Origin: JBLHKW01 sp047618565
GTDB taxonomy: Bacteria > Planctomycetota > UBA1135 > GCA-002686595
Length of the DNA: 64,000 nucleotides
Direction of reading: 5' to 3'
Assembly: GCA_047618565.1 (NCBI GenBank)
Contig: JBLHKW010000001.1
Span: 62,001-126,000, forward strand
Below the pieces are notes generated by a model. It saw only the letters and a program-made list of their open reading frames with translations. It searched no databases and had not been told where the DNA came from. Below, piece after piece: positions 25,938 to 34,892 of this stretch. Position numbers and translations under genes: made by a program. How positions within the stretch are numbered: the first letter of the stretch is position 1; each line of letters begins with the position of its first letter.

Positions 25938-28900
25938 TCACTCGCGAGTATCCGCGCCAGTCGTGAGTCTCTCCAGGCCCCGCTCGGCACGTTTCAGGAG
26001 CGCGGGCTGCTCGTTACCGATCGTGAGCCACGTGTCCCGTGCACGGACCAGGTGGTCACGGGCGGCTTCGGGGTTTCCGAGCTCGAGCAGGAGTTCGCCA
26101 GCTTCCAGTTCGAGCATCGGGTGCAGGTCGCCGGCCTGTGGCAGGACGCTGCGCGCGTTCAGTGCAGATTCCGACGCGAGTTCGGCGGCTTCTGCAATCT
26201 CACCACGGGCGCGTCGCGACCGGACTGCCGCCAGCGCGGCTCGCAGGCTCTCCCAGTGCCCGTCACCGAGCGCGTCGCGCAGGACCTCGAGCGTGACCTC
26301 GATCTGCTCGTCCGCTTCGGCCATCCGGCCCAGGGCTTTGAGGGCGCGTCCGCGGCCTGACATCCCGTAGCGGGCGTTCAGGGATGCTGGTGAATCGCGC
26401 TCCGTCTCATTCTCGATCAGGGTCTCGAAGAGCAGCAGAGCCTCTTCGGCCGCGCCGGTCCCGAGATGCAGCTCGGCCATGTTCATGTACAGGCGCGCTA
26501 CTGCCGGGTGCGCCTCGCCAAGCCCCTCGATGCCGTGGGTCAAGCCTTCAAGGTAGATGTCGAGCGCCTCACCGAAGCGTCCCTGGTAATGCAGCGACAG
26601 GCCGAGATTGTTGTAGGCGCGCACCGTGCTGGGGTGAGCGTCACCCAGGCGATCCCGGAAGATCACCAGCACTTGGCGCGTGGTTGCTTCGGCCGCTCGA
26701 TACTCGCCTTGCTTCTGCTGCACCACGGCCAGGTTGTTGTGGGCCTCGGCCGTCTTGAGCGCATCCGGCCCGTGCACCAGGATCCGGCCCGCGACCGTGG
26801 CGTCGGCCAGCTCGCGCGCGCGGTCCAGGTCACCCCGCTCCAGGTAGGCGCGCGAGAGCATGGTACGTGTGTCGAGCACACCGTCGTTGTCTGGCCCGGA
26901 CAGCTCGATGCGCGCGGCCATGCAGGACTCCAGCTCGGCTGCCGCTTCATCTGCGCGGCCCAGCGAAAGCAACGTGACGCCGAGGCCGTGGAGTGCCGAG
27001 AGGGCTACGAACTGGCTGCCAGGCGGGGCTGCGGCGATGGCGCGTCGGTAGCCCTGCTCGGCCTCGGCCCAGCGACCGATCTCGTAGAGCAGGGTCGCGT
27101 ATCCGTTCTCGGCCTCGGCGCGCTGCGCGTGCACGGCCGGCAGGCGTCGCCTTTGAACCGCGAGCTGCTCGAGCTGCAGCTCCTCGGCCTCGGCGTGATT
27201 TCCCTGCAACACCAGCACGTCCGCGCGAGCTGCGATGGCCTGCATGAGTAGTGGGTGGTCGGGTTCGAGCTGCCGGCGGGCCTGGGTCAGTGCACGTTCG
27301 CTCAGCTGATCCGCCCGGTCGAGGTTGCGGCGGTGGACGTGGAGTACCGTCAGCTCGATGCGCGTGGCCATGGTCGACTTGTGCTCCTCACCAAAGCGTT
27401 TACCGGAGCGTTCGAGTGCATCCTCGAGGAGCGTCTGGGCCTCGTCGTACTGGCGCCGGCTGAGCAGTTGGGTCGCTAGCGAGCGCTCGGCGCGCAGGAC
27501 ATCGGGGTGGTCCTCTGCGTGGACTCGCCGCAGGCTCTCGAGGCAGGCGCGAGCCAGCTGCTCCGCCTCCAGGACCTCGCCCCGTTCTGCGTGCACGTCC
27601 GCCAGGGTGCGGCGCGCCGACACGGTCTGCTCGTGATCCGGTCCGAAGGCAGCCTCCGAATCGCTTTCGAGGCCACGTGCGGCTTCGAGCGCGGCGTCGA
27701 GGCGGCCTTGCCCACCGAGCGCCTGGATTTCGTAGTCGCGCGCGACAAACGTCAGGTCGCCATCCGCCAGGCCGCCGACTCTCGCTTCCTTGATGATCGC
27801 ACGCGCCTCCAGGGCCGCATCGTCGTAGCGCGCCAGACCGAGCAGAGCATCCGTGCGATCCAGGCGGACCTTGAGAGTGCGCTGGTTCGACCGACCCAGC
27901 TGGGAGCCCAGCAGCGTCAACGCCTCGGAGAGCACTGTCTCGGAACGGTCGTAAAGGGAGAGGCCCGAGTAGGTCCGGCCCAGAGCTGCAAGCAGCGATG
28001 CACGCAGCTCGGGCCGCTGCTGCAGATCGGCGCGAATCGAATCCAGGGTGGCGTCGAGGCGATCGAGCACGCGTACATTCGGGCCCGAGACCCATGGATC
28101 CGGGGCCGCCAGGGTGTCGAGCAGGAAAGCGTTGATGAATGCTGCGTGGTCGGCATCACGCCGCGATTCTGCGGCCGCCAGGATAGCGCGCGTACGTTCG
28201 GTGCTGGCGATGACGATGCCGGCGATGAGGGACGTGAGTACGAGCACCGCCGCGCTGACTGCCAGGCGGTGGCGACGGAGGAACTTGGCGGCCCGGTAGC
28301 GCACGGTCGGCGGCCCCGCGAGCACGGGTTCGTGTGCAAGGAAGCGGCGCACGTCGGCGGCCAGTTCGGGGACGTTCGCATAGCGCCGGGTGCGCTCCTT
28401 CTCGAGCGCGCGCAATGCGATCCAGTCCAGGTCGCCCGTACGGTCGGCTGTGCGGACGCCCGGCCGGGTGGGCGGGTCCTCGCACACCACGCGCAGGGCT
28501 GATGGGAGGGACAGGCCCTTGAGATCGTAAGGCGGCCGTCCGGCCGCGAGTTCGTAGAGCAGGACGCCCAGGGCGTAGACGTCAGTGCGCACGTCTACCT
28601 CGGTCCACTGTCCCAGTGCCTGCTCGGGGCTCATCGTGGCCAGGGTGCCGAGCACTTCGCCCTCGCGCGTCCGCAGGCTGTCCGTCTGCGAGCCCTCGAC
28701 CCGTGCGATTCCGAAGTCGATCACCTTGACGCGCCCGTCCCGATCGACCAGCACGTTGGCGGACTTGAGGTCACGGTGGATGACACCGCGCTGGTGAGCG
28801 TGTTCGACGGCGTCACACAGCTCGAGGAACAGGTTCATTCGTTGTCGCAGGTCACAGCCGCTGGAGCGCACGTGGTCGAGCAGGCTGCGTGCCCCTGGCA

Positions 28901-29417
28901 CGAACTCCATCGCGAACCATGGGCGCGGGGGCGCGTCCGCGCGCTCCGGATCGTGCCACAGACCGGACACGTAGACCTGGGCCACGCCCGGGTGGAGCAG
29001 GCGTGCGAGCACCTCGGCCTCGACCTCGAAGCGCCGCTGGGATGCGGCGGTTCCGAGCCCGGTGCGCATCATTTTTAGGGCCACGCGACGCTCCGGTGAC
29101 GATGCACGCGCCTCGAAGACGCGCCCCATTCCGCCCTCGCCGATGGTGCGCAGGATCTGGTATCCCGCGATGCGCGCTCCGGATTCGGGCATGCCCGGCT
29201 CAGGCTCCATGCAACTGGCCAGGGCACGTACATCAGGCACTGGCAGGTCGCAGGCGCCGTCCTCGAGTTCGGAAAGGAGGTCCAGCGCCTCGGTGCGCGC
29301 ACCCGCGTCTCGGGCAGCGTGCTCGATGTAGGCCCGGCGTTCTTCCGGAACGAGGTCCAGCGCGCCCTCGAACAGCGCACGCACCTGCGCGAAGCGTGTG
29401 GGCTCAGAGCCGGGCAT
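25938..29417 (-). CDS. membrane Ser/Thr protein kinase with TPR repeats
   Basis: A 1159-aa protein. After an N-terminal helical segment comes a Hanks kinase domain (about 85-365): GEGGMGRVFEA, Lys115 in VALK, HRDLKSANVL (Asp216) and DFG (Asp234). A transmembrane helix (about 385-405) leads to some 700 residues of tetratricopeptide repeats (for example YRAAEATTRQVLVIFRDRLGDAHPSTVRAYNNLGLSLHYQGRFGEA type units, about 440-1120) for protein-protein contact outside the membrane. I chose ATG 29417: it overlaps the sigma-factor gene by 14 bp, and the longer upstream frame is only an overlap. Sigma and kinase form a coupled pair. Confidence 0.92.
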   Translation of the reverse strand: MPGSEPTRFAQVRALFEGALDLVPEERRAYIEHAARDAGARTEALDLLSELEDGACDLPVPDVRALASCMEPEPGMPESGARIAGYQILRTIGEGGMGRVFEARASSPERRVALKMMRTGLGTAASQRRFEVEAEVLARLLHPGVAQVYVSGLWHDPERADAPPRPWFAMEFVPGARSLLDHVRSSGCDLRQRMNLFLELCDAVEHAHQRGVIHRDLKSANVLVDRDGRVKVIDFGIARVEGSQTDSLRTREGEVLGTLATMSPEQALGQWTEVDVRTDVYALGVLLYELAAGRPPYDLKGLSLPSALRVVCEDPPTRPGVRTADRTGDLDWIALRALEKERTRRYANVPELAADVRRFLAHEPVLAGPPTVRYRAAKFLRRHRLAVSAAVLVLTSLIAGIVIASTERTRAILAAAESRRDADHAAFINAFLLDTLAAPDPWVSGPNVRVLDRLDATLDSIRADLQQRPELRASLLAALGRTYSGLSLYDRSETVLSEALTLLGSQLGRSNQRTLKVRLDRTDALLGLARYDDAALEARAIIKEARVGGLADGDLTFVARDYEIQALGGQGRLDAALEAARGLESDSEAAFGPDHEQTVSARRTLADVHAERGEVLEAEQLARACLESLRRVHAEDHPDVLRAERSLATQLLSRRQYDEAQTLLEDALERSGKRFGEEHKSTMATRIELTVLHVHRRNLDRADQLSERALTQARRQLEPDHPLLMQAIAARADVLVLQGNHAEAEELQLEQLAVQRRRLPAVHAQRAEAENGYATLLYEIGRWAEAEQGYRRAIAAAPPGSQFVALSALHGLGVTLLSLGRADEAAAELESCMAARIELSGPDNDGVLDTRTMLSRAYLERGDLDRARELADATVAGRILVHGPDALKTAEAHNNLAVVQQKQGEYRAAEATTRQVLVIFRDRLGDAHPSTVRAYNNLGLSLHYQGRFGEALDIYLEGLTHGIEGLGEAHPAVARLYMNMAELHLGTGAAEEALLLFETLIENETERDSPASLNARYGMSGRGRALKALGRMAEADEQIEVTLEVLRDALGDGHWESLRAALAAVRSRRARGEIAEAAELASESALNARSVLPQAGDLHPMLELEAGELLLELGNPEAARDHLVRARDTWLTIGNEQPALLKRAERGLERLTTGADTRE

Positions 29418-29979
29418 CAGATCCCTCGCCGCGACCCAGCCGGCGCTTGAGCCATGTACGTGCGAAGACCCACCCGCGTTCGATACGACGGTGGGAGACT
29501 CCGAGCAACTGCGCGACCTCGCGTACCTCGAGACCCCCGAAGAAGCGCAGCTCGACCAGCTGGCCGAGCTCGGCGTCCTCGGCCGCAAGGGCAACCAGTG
29601 CTTCCTCGAGATCGATCAGGTCGATGCCTTCATGCGCGTAGAACGCGAGCGCTCGGTCGAGCGTCACCCGCTCGCCGCCTTCGTTGCGCTTGCTGGCCTG
29701 CTTGCGGCGGGCATGGTCCACGAGTACCTGGCGCATGGCGCGCGCGGCAACGCCCAGGAAGTGAGCGCGTCCTTCGAAGCCATCGCCGCCGGTCCCCACC
29801 GGGGTGGCCAGTTTTATCCAGGCCTCGTGCACGAGGGCCGTGGGCTGAAGAGTGTGGTCGGAGCGCTCGCTGCGCATCACCGCCACGGCGCGGTCGCGCA
29901 GGTCCTGGTACAGCAGCGGGAATAATTCCTCGCCGGCGGCTGCGTCGCCCGCGGCGAGCCGCGTGAGCAACGAGCTCAT
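29404..29979 (-). CDS. ECF-type RNA polymerase sigma factor (second of two)
   Basis: A 191-aa sigma factor, same family and length as that at 20186. Conserved blocks are LQPTALVHEAWIKL, RAHFLGVAARAMRQVLVDHARRK, and the region 4 helix-turn-helix LGQLVELRFFGGLEVREVAQLLGVSHRRIERGW. The start at 29979 (MSSLLTRLAAGD) is the only Met near the family N-terminus; a long open frame upstream is not coding. Its 3' end overlaps the TPR-kinase gene by 14 bp, so sigma and kinase are translationally linked. Confidence 0.9.
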   Translation of the reverse strand: MSSLLTRLAAGDAAAGEELFPLLYQDLRDRAVAVMRSERSDHTLQPTALVHEAWIKLATPVGTGGDGFEGRAHFLGVAARAMRQVLVDHARRKQASKRNEGGERVTLDRALAFYAHEGIDLIDLEEALVALAAEDAELGQLVELRFFGGLEVREVAQLLGVSHRRIERGWVFARTWLKRRLGRGEGSDARL

Positions 29980-30330
29980 CAGGGTGGGGTCTGTGTCCAG
30001 GGTCAAGCTCCTCCGCCGGGCGCGGATTGACCCTTCATTGTCGACGGGTCTCGCGAACCTGACAACCCCAGGATCTGGTTGGACCGAGCTCGACGGAGGG
30101 GTCCTCGGCGGGACGGACATGGTCCTTGAGAGGGAATGGGCCTGCATCGTGGGCCTGTGCGGCAGGCGGCATCCCGAACCACCGCCAAAGGAACCTTTTT
30201 CTCGAGGACCCGATAATTCGGAATTCCTGGGTGGTTGAGGTGGCGCACCCACGCAGGGCCATCTGAACACCGAGTCGAGGGGCCGCAGCATTGCGACCCC
30301 GTGAACCCAGCAACCGCGAGCCCAGAATCC
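29980..30330. other. 351-bp divergent intergenic region
   Basis: Between two divergent genes, so it should hold promoters in both directions. A small palindrome CCGATAATTCGG is at 30210-30221 in a locally AT-rich stretch about 110 bp upstream of the next gene. No gene or further structure is seen. Confidence 0.5.
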
Positions 30331-31323
30331 ATGAAACTGTCCACCCTCAGCCTCTCCTTCTCCACCCTCCTGCTCGCCAGCACACAGGCTTCGGCCCAGA
30401 ACCTGATCGCGGACAGCGGACTCGAGCTCGGCATCGTCGCCTCCTGCGGCCAAGGGCAGGTCCCGGACACCTGGTTCAACGTCACGAGCACCGCGGACAC
30501 CTACAGCTTCGACTGTCCAACGCTCCCGGGGCTGAGTGTGACGAGTCAGGTCTACCCGCACTTCACTGGATTGCCCGCCGCCCAGGACGGGCTGCGCTTC
30601 ATCGCAGGCTGGAGCGACGCCAACGAGACCTTCGGTACGCCTCTGACCCAGCCTCTGATCGCTGGAGCATGGTACGACGTGCGTGCGTTCTTCACGAAAT
30701 CCTTCACCCTGGGGGGCGACGGCAGCTACGTGATCTGGTTGAGCATGGGGCCGAACCTGACCGGCGCTGTCGCCGTCGCCAACATCGGCACGAACGATGC
30801 CACCGGTGTCTGGAATGAAGACCTGGCCCACTTCCAGTCTCCGGGCGCCTTCACTCACATGATCCTGCAGCCGGTCGGCAGCAACTACTACACCGGCTCG
30901 GACACCTGGAGCATCGAGCAGGTTGACGGTCCCGAGCTCTTCTGCGAGGCCAGCGTGAACTCGACGGGCTTCGGGGCTCACATGGGCTTCAGTGGCAGTG
31001 TCGTGATCGCTGACAACCAGTTCGAGGTCAACGCGACGGGCCTTCCGGCGGGCGTGTGGGGACAGTTCTGCTTCGGCGTCACGCAGATGCAGATGCCCTT
31101 CGGTGACGGATTCCGCTGTGTCGGCGGTGCAAACCGCCTGCCGCCCCTTGCGCGCGCCGACCAGAGTGGCCGAGCCGTGCACCCGATCGACCTGACGCTC
31201 GGCGCCATCTCCAGCGCCGCCATCCCCGACACGGAGCTCTACTTTCAGCTCCGCTATCGGGACCGCGCTGCCGGAGGCACGGGATTCAACCTCACCGACG
31301 GCATTATCGTCTCCCTGCGGTAA
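30331..31323 (+). CDS. secreted protein of unknown function
   Basis: A 330-aa protein with a signal peptide (MKLSTLSLSFSTLLLASTQASAQ). The N-terminal half (AQNLIADSGLELGIVASCGQ, then a jelly-roll-like region to about 200) resembles carbohydrate-binding modules. The C-terminal part (FCEASVNSTGF to about 330, with GDGFRCVGG and LPPL) looks like a repeated secreted-protein domain; I am unsure of its exact family. I chose ATG 30331 because the signal peptide begins there. A GC-rich hairpin follows the stop. Confidence 0.75.
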   Translation: MKLSTLSLSFSTLLLASTQASAQNLIADSGLELGIVASCGQGQVPDTWFNVTSTADTYSFDCPTLPGLSVTSQVYPHFTGLPAAQDGLRFIAGWSDANETFGTPLTQPLIAGAWYDVRAFFTKSFTLGGDGSYVIWLSMGPNLTGAVAVANIGTNDATGVWNEDLAHFQSPGAFTHMILQPVGSNYYTGSDTWSIEQVDGPELFCEASVNSTGFGAHMGFSGSVVIADNQFEVNATGLPAGVWGQFCFGVTQMQMPFGDGFRCVGGANRLPPLARADQSGRAVHPIDLTLGAISSAAIPDTELYFQLRYRDRAAGGTGFNLTDGIIVSLR

Positions 31324-31347
31324 CGCGCGAGGCGGACTGCGACCGGG

Positions 31348-31381
31348 CGAGGCGAGCGCGGCCATGGGGCCGCTCGCCTCG
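31348..31381 (+). terminator. GC-rich stem-loop, possible terminator
   Basis: CGAGGCGAG (31348-31356) pairs with CTCGCCTCG (31373-31381); an inner stem CGGCC/GGCCG and a four-base loop complete a long hairpin. It lies 24 bp after the stop of the secreted protein. Only a short weak GTTGT run follows, so factor-independent termination is uncertain. Confidence 0.4.
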
Positions 31382-31446
31382 TTGTGGTCTCGGCGAGTCT
31401 CGAACCACCCCATTAGCTGTCACGACGATCGCGCCGATGCTGGGAT

Positions 31447-31788
31447 ATGGCGCGCTTCCTGACACCGACCGCTCGCAAGCTGCACGGGGCCTTGTTGGGA
31501 CTGTTGATCCTGCCGGGGGCCTTCATGCTGCGGGCGGTGCCCGTTCAGTGGGACCTGCTCGAACTAGGCGGGTTGGGTGGCCTGATCCTCGGCTTGCTGC
31601 TCGGCGTGCCGCTCCGGATCTTCGACACGCTCACGGATTCGGCCTTCGCTTCACGCGCGGAGGGCTTCCTGGTGTTCCCAAGCGTGGCCGAGCTGGCCTT
31701 TGCCCTTGCAGCGGACCTGCTGCTGTTCTACCTGATCAGCTGCGCGGTCGTCCGCGTCCGTGCGCGCGACAGCGTCGCGCTGGAGTAG
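31447..31788 (+). CDS. small hydrophobic membrane protein
   Basis: A 113-aa protein with about three transmembrane segments (roughly 13-31, 38-56 and 82-101), a short basic N-terminus and no recognised family. Hydrophobicity and codon pattern support this frame over an overlapping longer frame in +3. It converges on the PQQ-type propeller gene 19 bp away and stands alone on its strand. Function unknown. Confidence 0.55.
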   Translation: MARFLTPTARKLHGALLGLLILPGAFMLRAVPVQWDLLELGGLGGLILGLLLGVPLRIFDTLTDSAFASRAEGFLVFPSVAELAFALAADLLLFYLISCAVVRVRARDSVALE

Positions 31789-31807
31789 CAGGCACCGCGC
31801 GGGGTGC

Positions 31808-33115
31808 TCAGGGCTTTCCGATGGCGTAGAGATGCGTATCGGAGCGCAGATACAGCGCTTGCCCGAGGGCTACTGGAGACGCATCGATCTGGCCATCGAG
31901 CACATTTGTGGCCAGGACCTCGAGCCCATTGCTCTGATCCAGCACGACGGTGGTGCCGTCACGGTCGACGACGTAGACGCGGCCGTTAGCTGCGATGGGG
32001 GAGGCGTAGACGTTCCCGAGGTCCAGGCGCTTGCGATCCACGAGCACCTCGCCACTGGCTAGTTCGAGGCATGAGATCATCCCATCGTTTCCGCTCATCA
32101 TGTACACGCGCCCATCGGCGAGCAGTAGCGATGGCACATAGGGTGCTCCGCGCGATCGACTCCACGCGATGGCTTCGGGATCTGCACGCAGGTCTCCGAG
32201 CCGGTCCAGGGGCAGGGCGACGCACAGGTCCCCGCGGTATCCGCTCGCGCAGACGACGAGCGCTCCATCCGTGACCGGGGTCGGGATGGCGTTCACGGTC
32301 TGGCCATCACAATGCCAGAGGACGTCGCCCGTCTGCGCATCGTAGGAGCGCACCGCTGTCGTCCCGTTGACCACGATCTGGGTCTTGCCCGCGGCCTCGA
32401 CGATCAGCGGCGTGGTCCAGGTCGTCGGTTCGTCCCGCTCCTGCACCCAGCGCACCTCACCGCTCTTCGCGTCCAGCACGTGAATTCGGGACGTGCCCTC
32501 CTGGTCCGCGACGACGACCAGGGTCTCGCCGGTCAGTGCAGGCGATCCTGCCTCGCCCCAGCCCCGGCGCGTGTGTTGGGGCCCGATCTCGTAGGACCAG
32601 CGCACCTCGCCGCTCTCGGCATCGAGTGCGTACACCCCGTAGCTCCCGAGGGATACGTACACCCCATCGCCATCCGTCACCGGTGAGAACGACCCGTATC
32701 CATTCGTGCTGTGCACGCCCGCGACCGGAAGTTTTTCGGTGACCATCGTCTCCCAGAGCGGTTTCCCGGTCCTGCGATCGAACGCGAGCACCAGAAAGGC
32801 CACCAGTCGATCGGGCGCCGGCGTCATCTGATCCGAAAAGGGCGACCGTTCCGCAAGCTGCTCCTCCGTAGCCTGCTCCGTCGGTACCGCCGCCACCAGG
32901 AAGAGACGGTCCCCATGCACGATCGGCGTCGATTTTCCGTGCCCCGGAAGCGCAACCTTCCACGCGATGTTCTCGGTCTCGCTCCAGTGCACCGGCGGAT
33001 CCGCGTCGACGGCCTCACCCGTCCCGAGCGGACCACGCCAGCGAGGCCAGTCCGACCCGAGGGCTGCTGCGGGAACGGCGAGCAGAAAGAAGGCCAGGAG
33101 CGCTTGGTGTCTCAT
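31808..33115 (-). CDS. exported PQQ-binding-like beta-propeller protein
   Basis: A 435-aa secreted eight-bladed propeller of the PQQ/BamB-like repeat class. The signal peptide is MRHQALLAFFLLAVPAAALG; the mature protein starts SDWPRWRGPLGTGEA, the usual Planctomycetes opening. Blades include GDRLFLVAAV, GVYALDAESGEVRWSYEIG, IHVLDAKSGEVRWVQE and GRVYVVDRDGTTVVLDQ. It is probably a periplasmic or surface scaffold or dehydrogenase-like protein; catalytic PQQ ligands are not evident. I chose ATG 33115 at the signal peptide; a longer frame runs 45 nt upstream. Confidence 0.85.
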   Translation of the reverse strand: MRHQALLAFFLLAVPAAALGSDWPRWRGPLGTGEAVDADPPVHWSETENIAWKVALPGHGKSTPIVHGDRLFLVAAVPTEQATEEQLAERSPFSDQMTPAPDRLVAFLVLAFDRRTGKPLWETMVTEKLPVAGVHSTNGYGSFSPVTDGDGVYVSLGSYGVYALDAESGEVRWSYEIGPQHTRRGWGEAGSPALTGETLVVVADQEGTSRIHVLDAKSGEVRWVQERDEPTTWTTPLIVEAAGKTQIVVNGTTAVRSYDAQTGDVLWHCDGQTVNAIPTPVTDGALVVCASGYRGDLCVALPLDRLGDLRADPEAIAWSRSRGAPYVPSLLLADGRVYMMSGNDGMISCLELASGEVLVDRKRLDLGNVYASPIAANGRVYVVDRDGTTVVLDQSNGLEVLATNVLDGQIDASPVALGQALYLRSDTHLYAIGKP

Positions 33116-33156
33116 GGCCCCATGGGCGCACACACCCGGCCGGATGGCAAGCTCAC

Positions 33157-33843
33157 TCAACTCGCAATGATCGGAACGATGCAGGCCGAGACGATGATGG
33201 CCGCCTGGAGACCCTGCAGGACCTCCTGGGCGGCCTTGCCTGTGGCTTCGCCGTTGATGACGGCTTCGATGCGAGCCTTGCGGGCCTTGAGTTCCTTGCG
33301 GCCGAAGATCGCGTTCAACAGGCCGGTCTGGAAGGCCACGGAGAGCGTGACGACGGTACGTGGGTCGATGTCGCGGCAGTCGGTGAAGATGACCTCGCGC
33401 AGGCGCTCGATCAGTTCGCGCTCGGGTTTGGGGTTGACCTCGGGGTAGATCTTGCGGTCGAAGAACAGGAGCACCTTGTCGGTGTCGCTTCGAAGGATCC
33501 CGCGCCGGCAGAGGCCCTCGGCGACGCGGTGCTTGAGCTTGCTCCAGTTCGAGATCGTGGAGAGCCAGGTGCGCATGGGCTTGGGCTTTCGGGATTCGGC
33601 GAGCAAGGCCAGGCAGTCATCGAGCAGCGGCTCGCCGACGGCCCTGGCGTTCACGACCTCGAGCTTGCCGCGCTCTTCGGTCGAGCGGATGTGACCGCGC
33701 AGAATCAGCTCGGCGAGCAGGGCGCCCGCGACCGCCTGGGCGTACCAGGTACCGGAGACGACGGTGCCCTTCCTGTCCTGCAGCGCGAGCAGGAGGATCT
33801 CTTCGTGAAGGTAGAGCGGGTCTTGTGCATTCATTCGGTTCAC
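33157..33843 (-). CDS. GPP34 (GOLPH3/Vps74-like) family protein
   Basis: A 228-aa protein with the GPP34 fold: the N-terminal LYLHEEILLLALQDRKGTV matches the family hallmark, then AGALLAELILRGHI and TDKVLLFFDRKIYPEVNP, and the C-terminal repeat of helices ending AIIVSACIVPIIAS. In eukaryotes the fold binds phosphatidylinositol-4-phosphate and sorts glycosyltransferases; bacterial homologues are sporadic and of unknown function. Alternative start ATG 33834 drops only three residues. It lies 41 bp upstream of the propeller gene on the same strand, so they may be cotranscribed. Confidence 0.85.
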   Translation of the reverse strand: MNRMNAQDPLYLHEEILLLALQDRKGTVVSGTWYAQAVAGALLAELILRGHIRSTEERGKLEVVNARAVGEPLLDDCLALLAESRKPKPMRTWLSTISNWSKLKHRVAEGLCRRGILRSDTDKVLLFFDRKIYPEVNPKPERELIERLREVIFTDCRDIDPRTVVTLSVAFQTGLLNAIFGRKELKARKARIEAVINGEATGKAAQEVLQGLQAAIIVSACIVPIIAS

Positions 33844-33972
33844 CCGAGATTGGGCGGATGAGGTGAGGGCACATACTCATCGAAACGGGTCTCATTCACA
33901 CCTGTTCGGGACCTGGGTGGGAGGTAAGGACCCCGCTGAGGGTCGTCCAGGCCGCCCGCAGGGTGAGCTGGG

Positions 33973-34745
33973 GTGACCCGTTTACAGGACAACGATAACG
34001 AATGCTCTGCAGCCCTCCATCGTCGCCCTGACGGGGGTCCCCGGGCCTATCTCGATCCGGGGTCAGGTGCCATCATCATCCAGATGCTGCTCGCCGGCCT
34101 GCTCGAGCGAGGCGAAATGTTGGAACGCGCAAGGTGGAGCAGGCTGCCGAGCCCTGGGTCGCGGCCCTCGAGCACGAGCGCATCCCCTTCGTCTCCTACC
34201 CGTACGAGTGGAGCTTCAGCATGCTGCGTGCGGCAACGCTGCTGCAACGGAGGATCGTGGAGTTGTCCTTGACGGAAGGCATGATCCTCAAGGACGCCTC
34301 ATCCTGCAACGTGCAGTTGCAGGGCGCCCATCCGGTCTTCATCGACGTGCCCTCGGTCGTGCGCGGCAGTATCGACGGCATCCCGGCGGCGGACTGCAGC
34401 GCCCTGATTTCCGCGCGCGACCTGCCACGCAAGGCCGGCTTCCACCACGAGTTGATCGAGATCAACGTGCGCAAGCTCAGGAAGCTGGTCTGGGACCTGG
34501 GCTCGAACACTCCCCTGGCGGAGTTCATCGACTGGCTGGCGACCCTGAAGTTGGACCTGGTGATCGAGTTCGTGCCGAAAGAGGACCCGATGGTCGAGAC
34601 CTTGCTGCGCAAAATGGACCATCGCCACGACGACTACGACCAGGGTTTCCTGGAGATCTGCCTGAAGAAGCACTTCGAGATCGAGCGCAGCCTGCCCCTC
34701 GAGAGCGGGACGCACACGCTCTACTACGGCCGGCGTCGATCCTGA
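33973..34745 (+). pseudogene. decayed methyltransferase locus (internally deleted SAM-methyltransferase plus upstream remnant)
   Basis: The clear ORF 34134-34745 (203 aa, GTG start) holds disconnected blocks of a known methyltransferase family: SYPYEWSFSMLRAATLL, LKDASSCNVQ and PVFIDVPS, then a jump to SIDGIP, then VWDLGSNT (start of the SAM motif I), then a jump to DLVIEFVPKEDPMVETLL and the C-terminus HFEIERSLPL...TLYY. The whole SAM-binding core between motif I and the C-terminal region is missing, apparently in frame. The upstream stretch in another frame (from 33973) carries YLDPGSGAIIIQMLLAGL, the N-terminal motif of a small membrane protein often found next to such methyltransferases. 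I read this as the scar of deletions. Not functional as a methyltransferase if read alone. Confidence 0.6.
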
Positions 34746-34892
34746 TCCGCGCCTCATACCGCGGGTGATGGTAAAGGAGGGGCAAAGTGTCCCGCATGGC
34801 GTTATCAGTCGGTGTGACTCGTGCGTAGGATTCCCTGCTCAGGGTCCGCGTGAGATTGTCGCGGGCCAGATTCCCTCAATCAGGAAAACTCC

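Noticed and set aside
31437..31829. Overlapping plus-strand frame of 130 codons
   Set aside because: Another frame (31447-31788) gives clear transmembrane helices; this one is Gly/Arg/Pro-rich and extends into the convergent gene.
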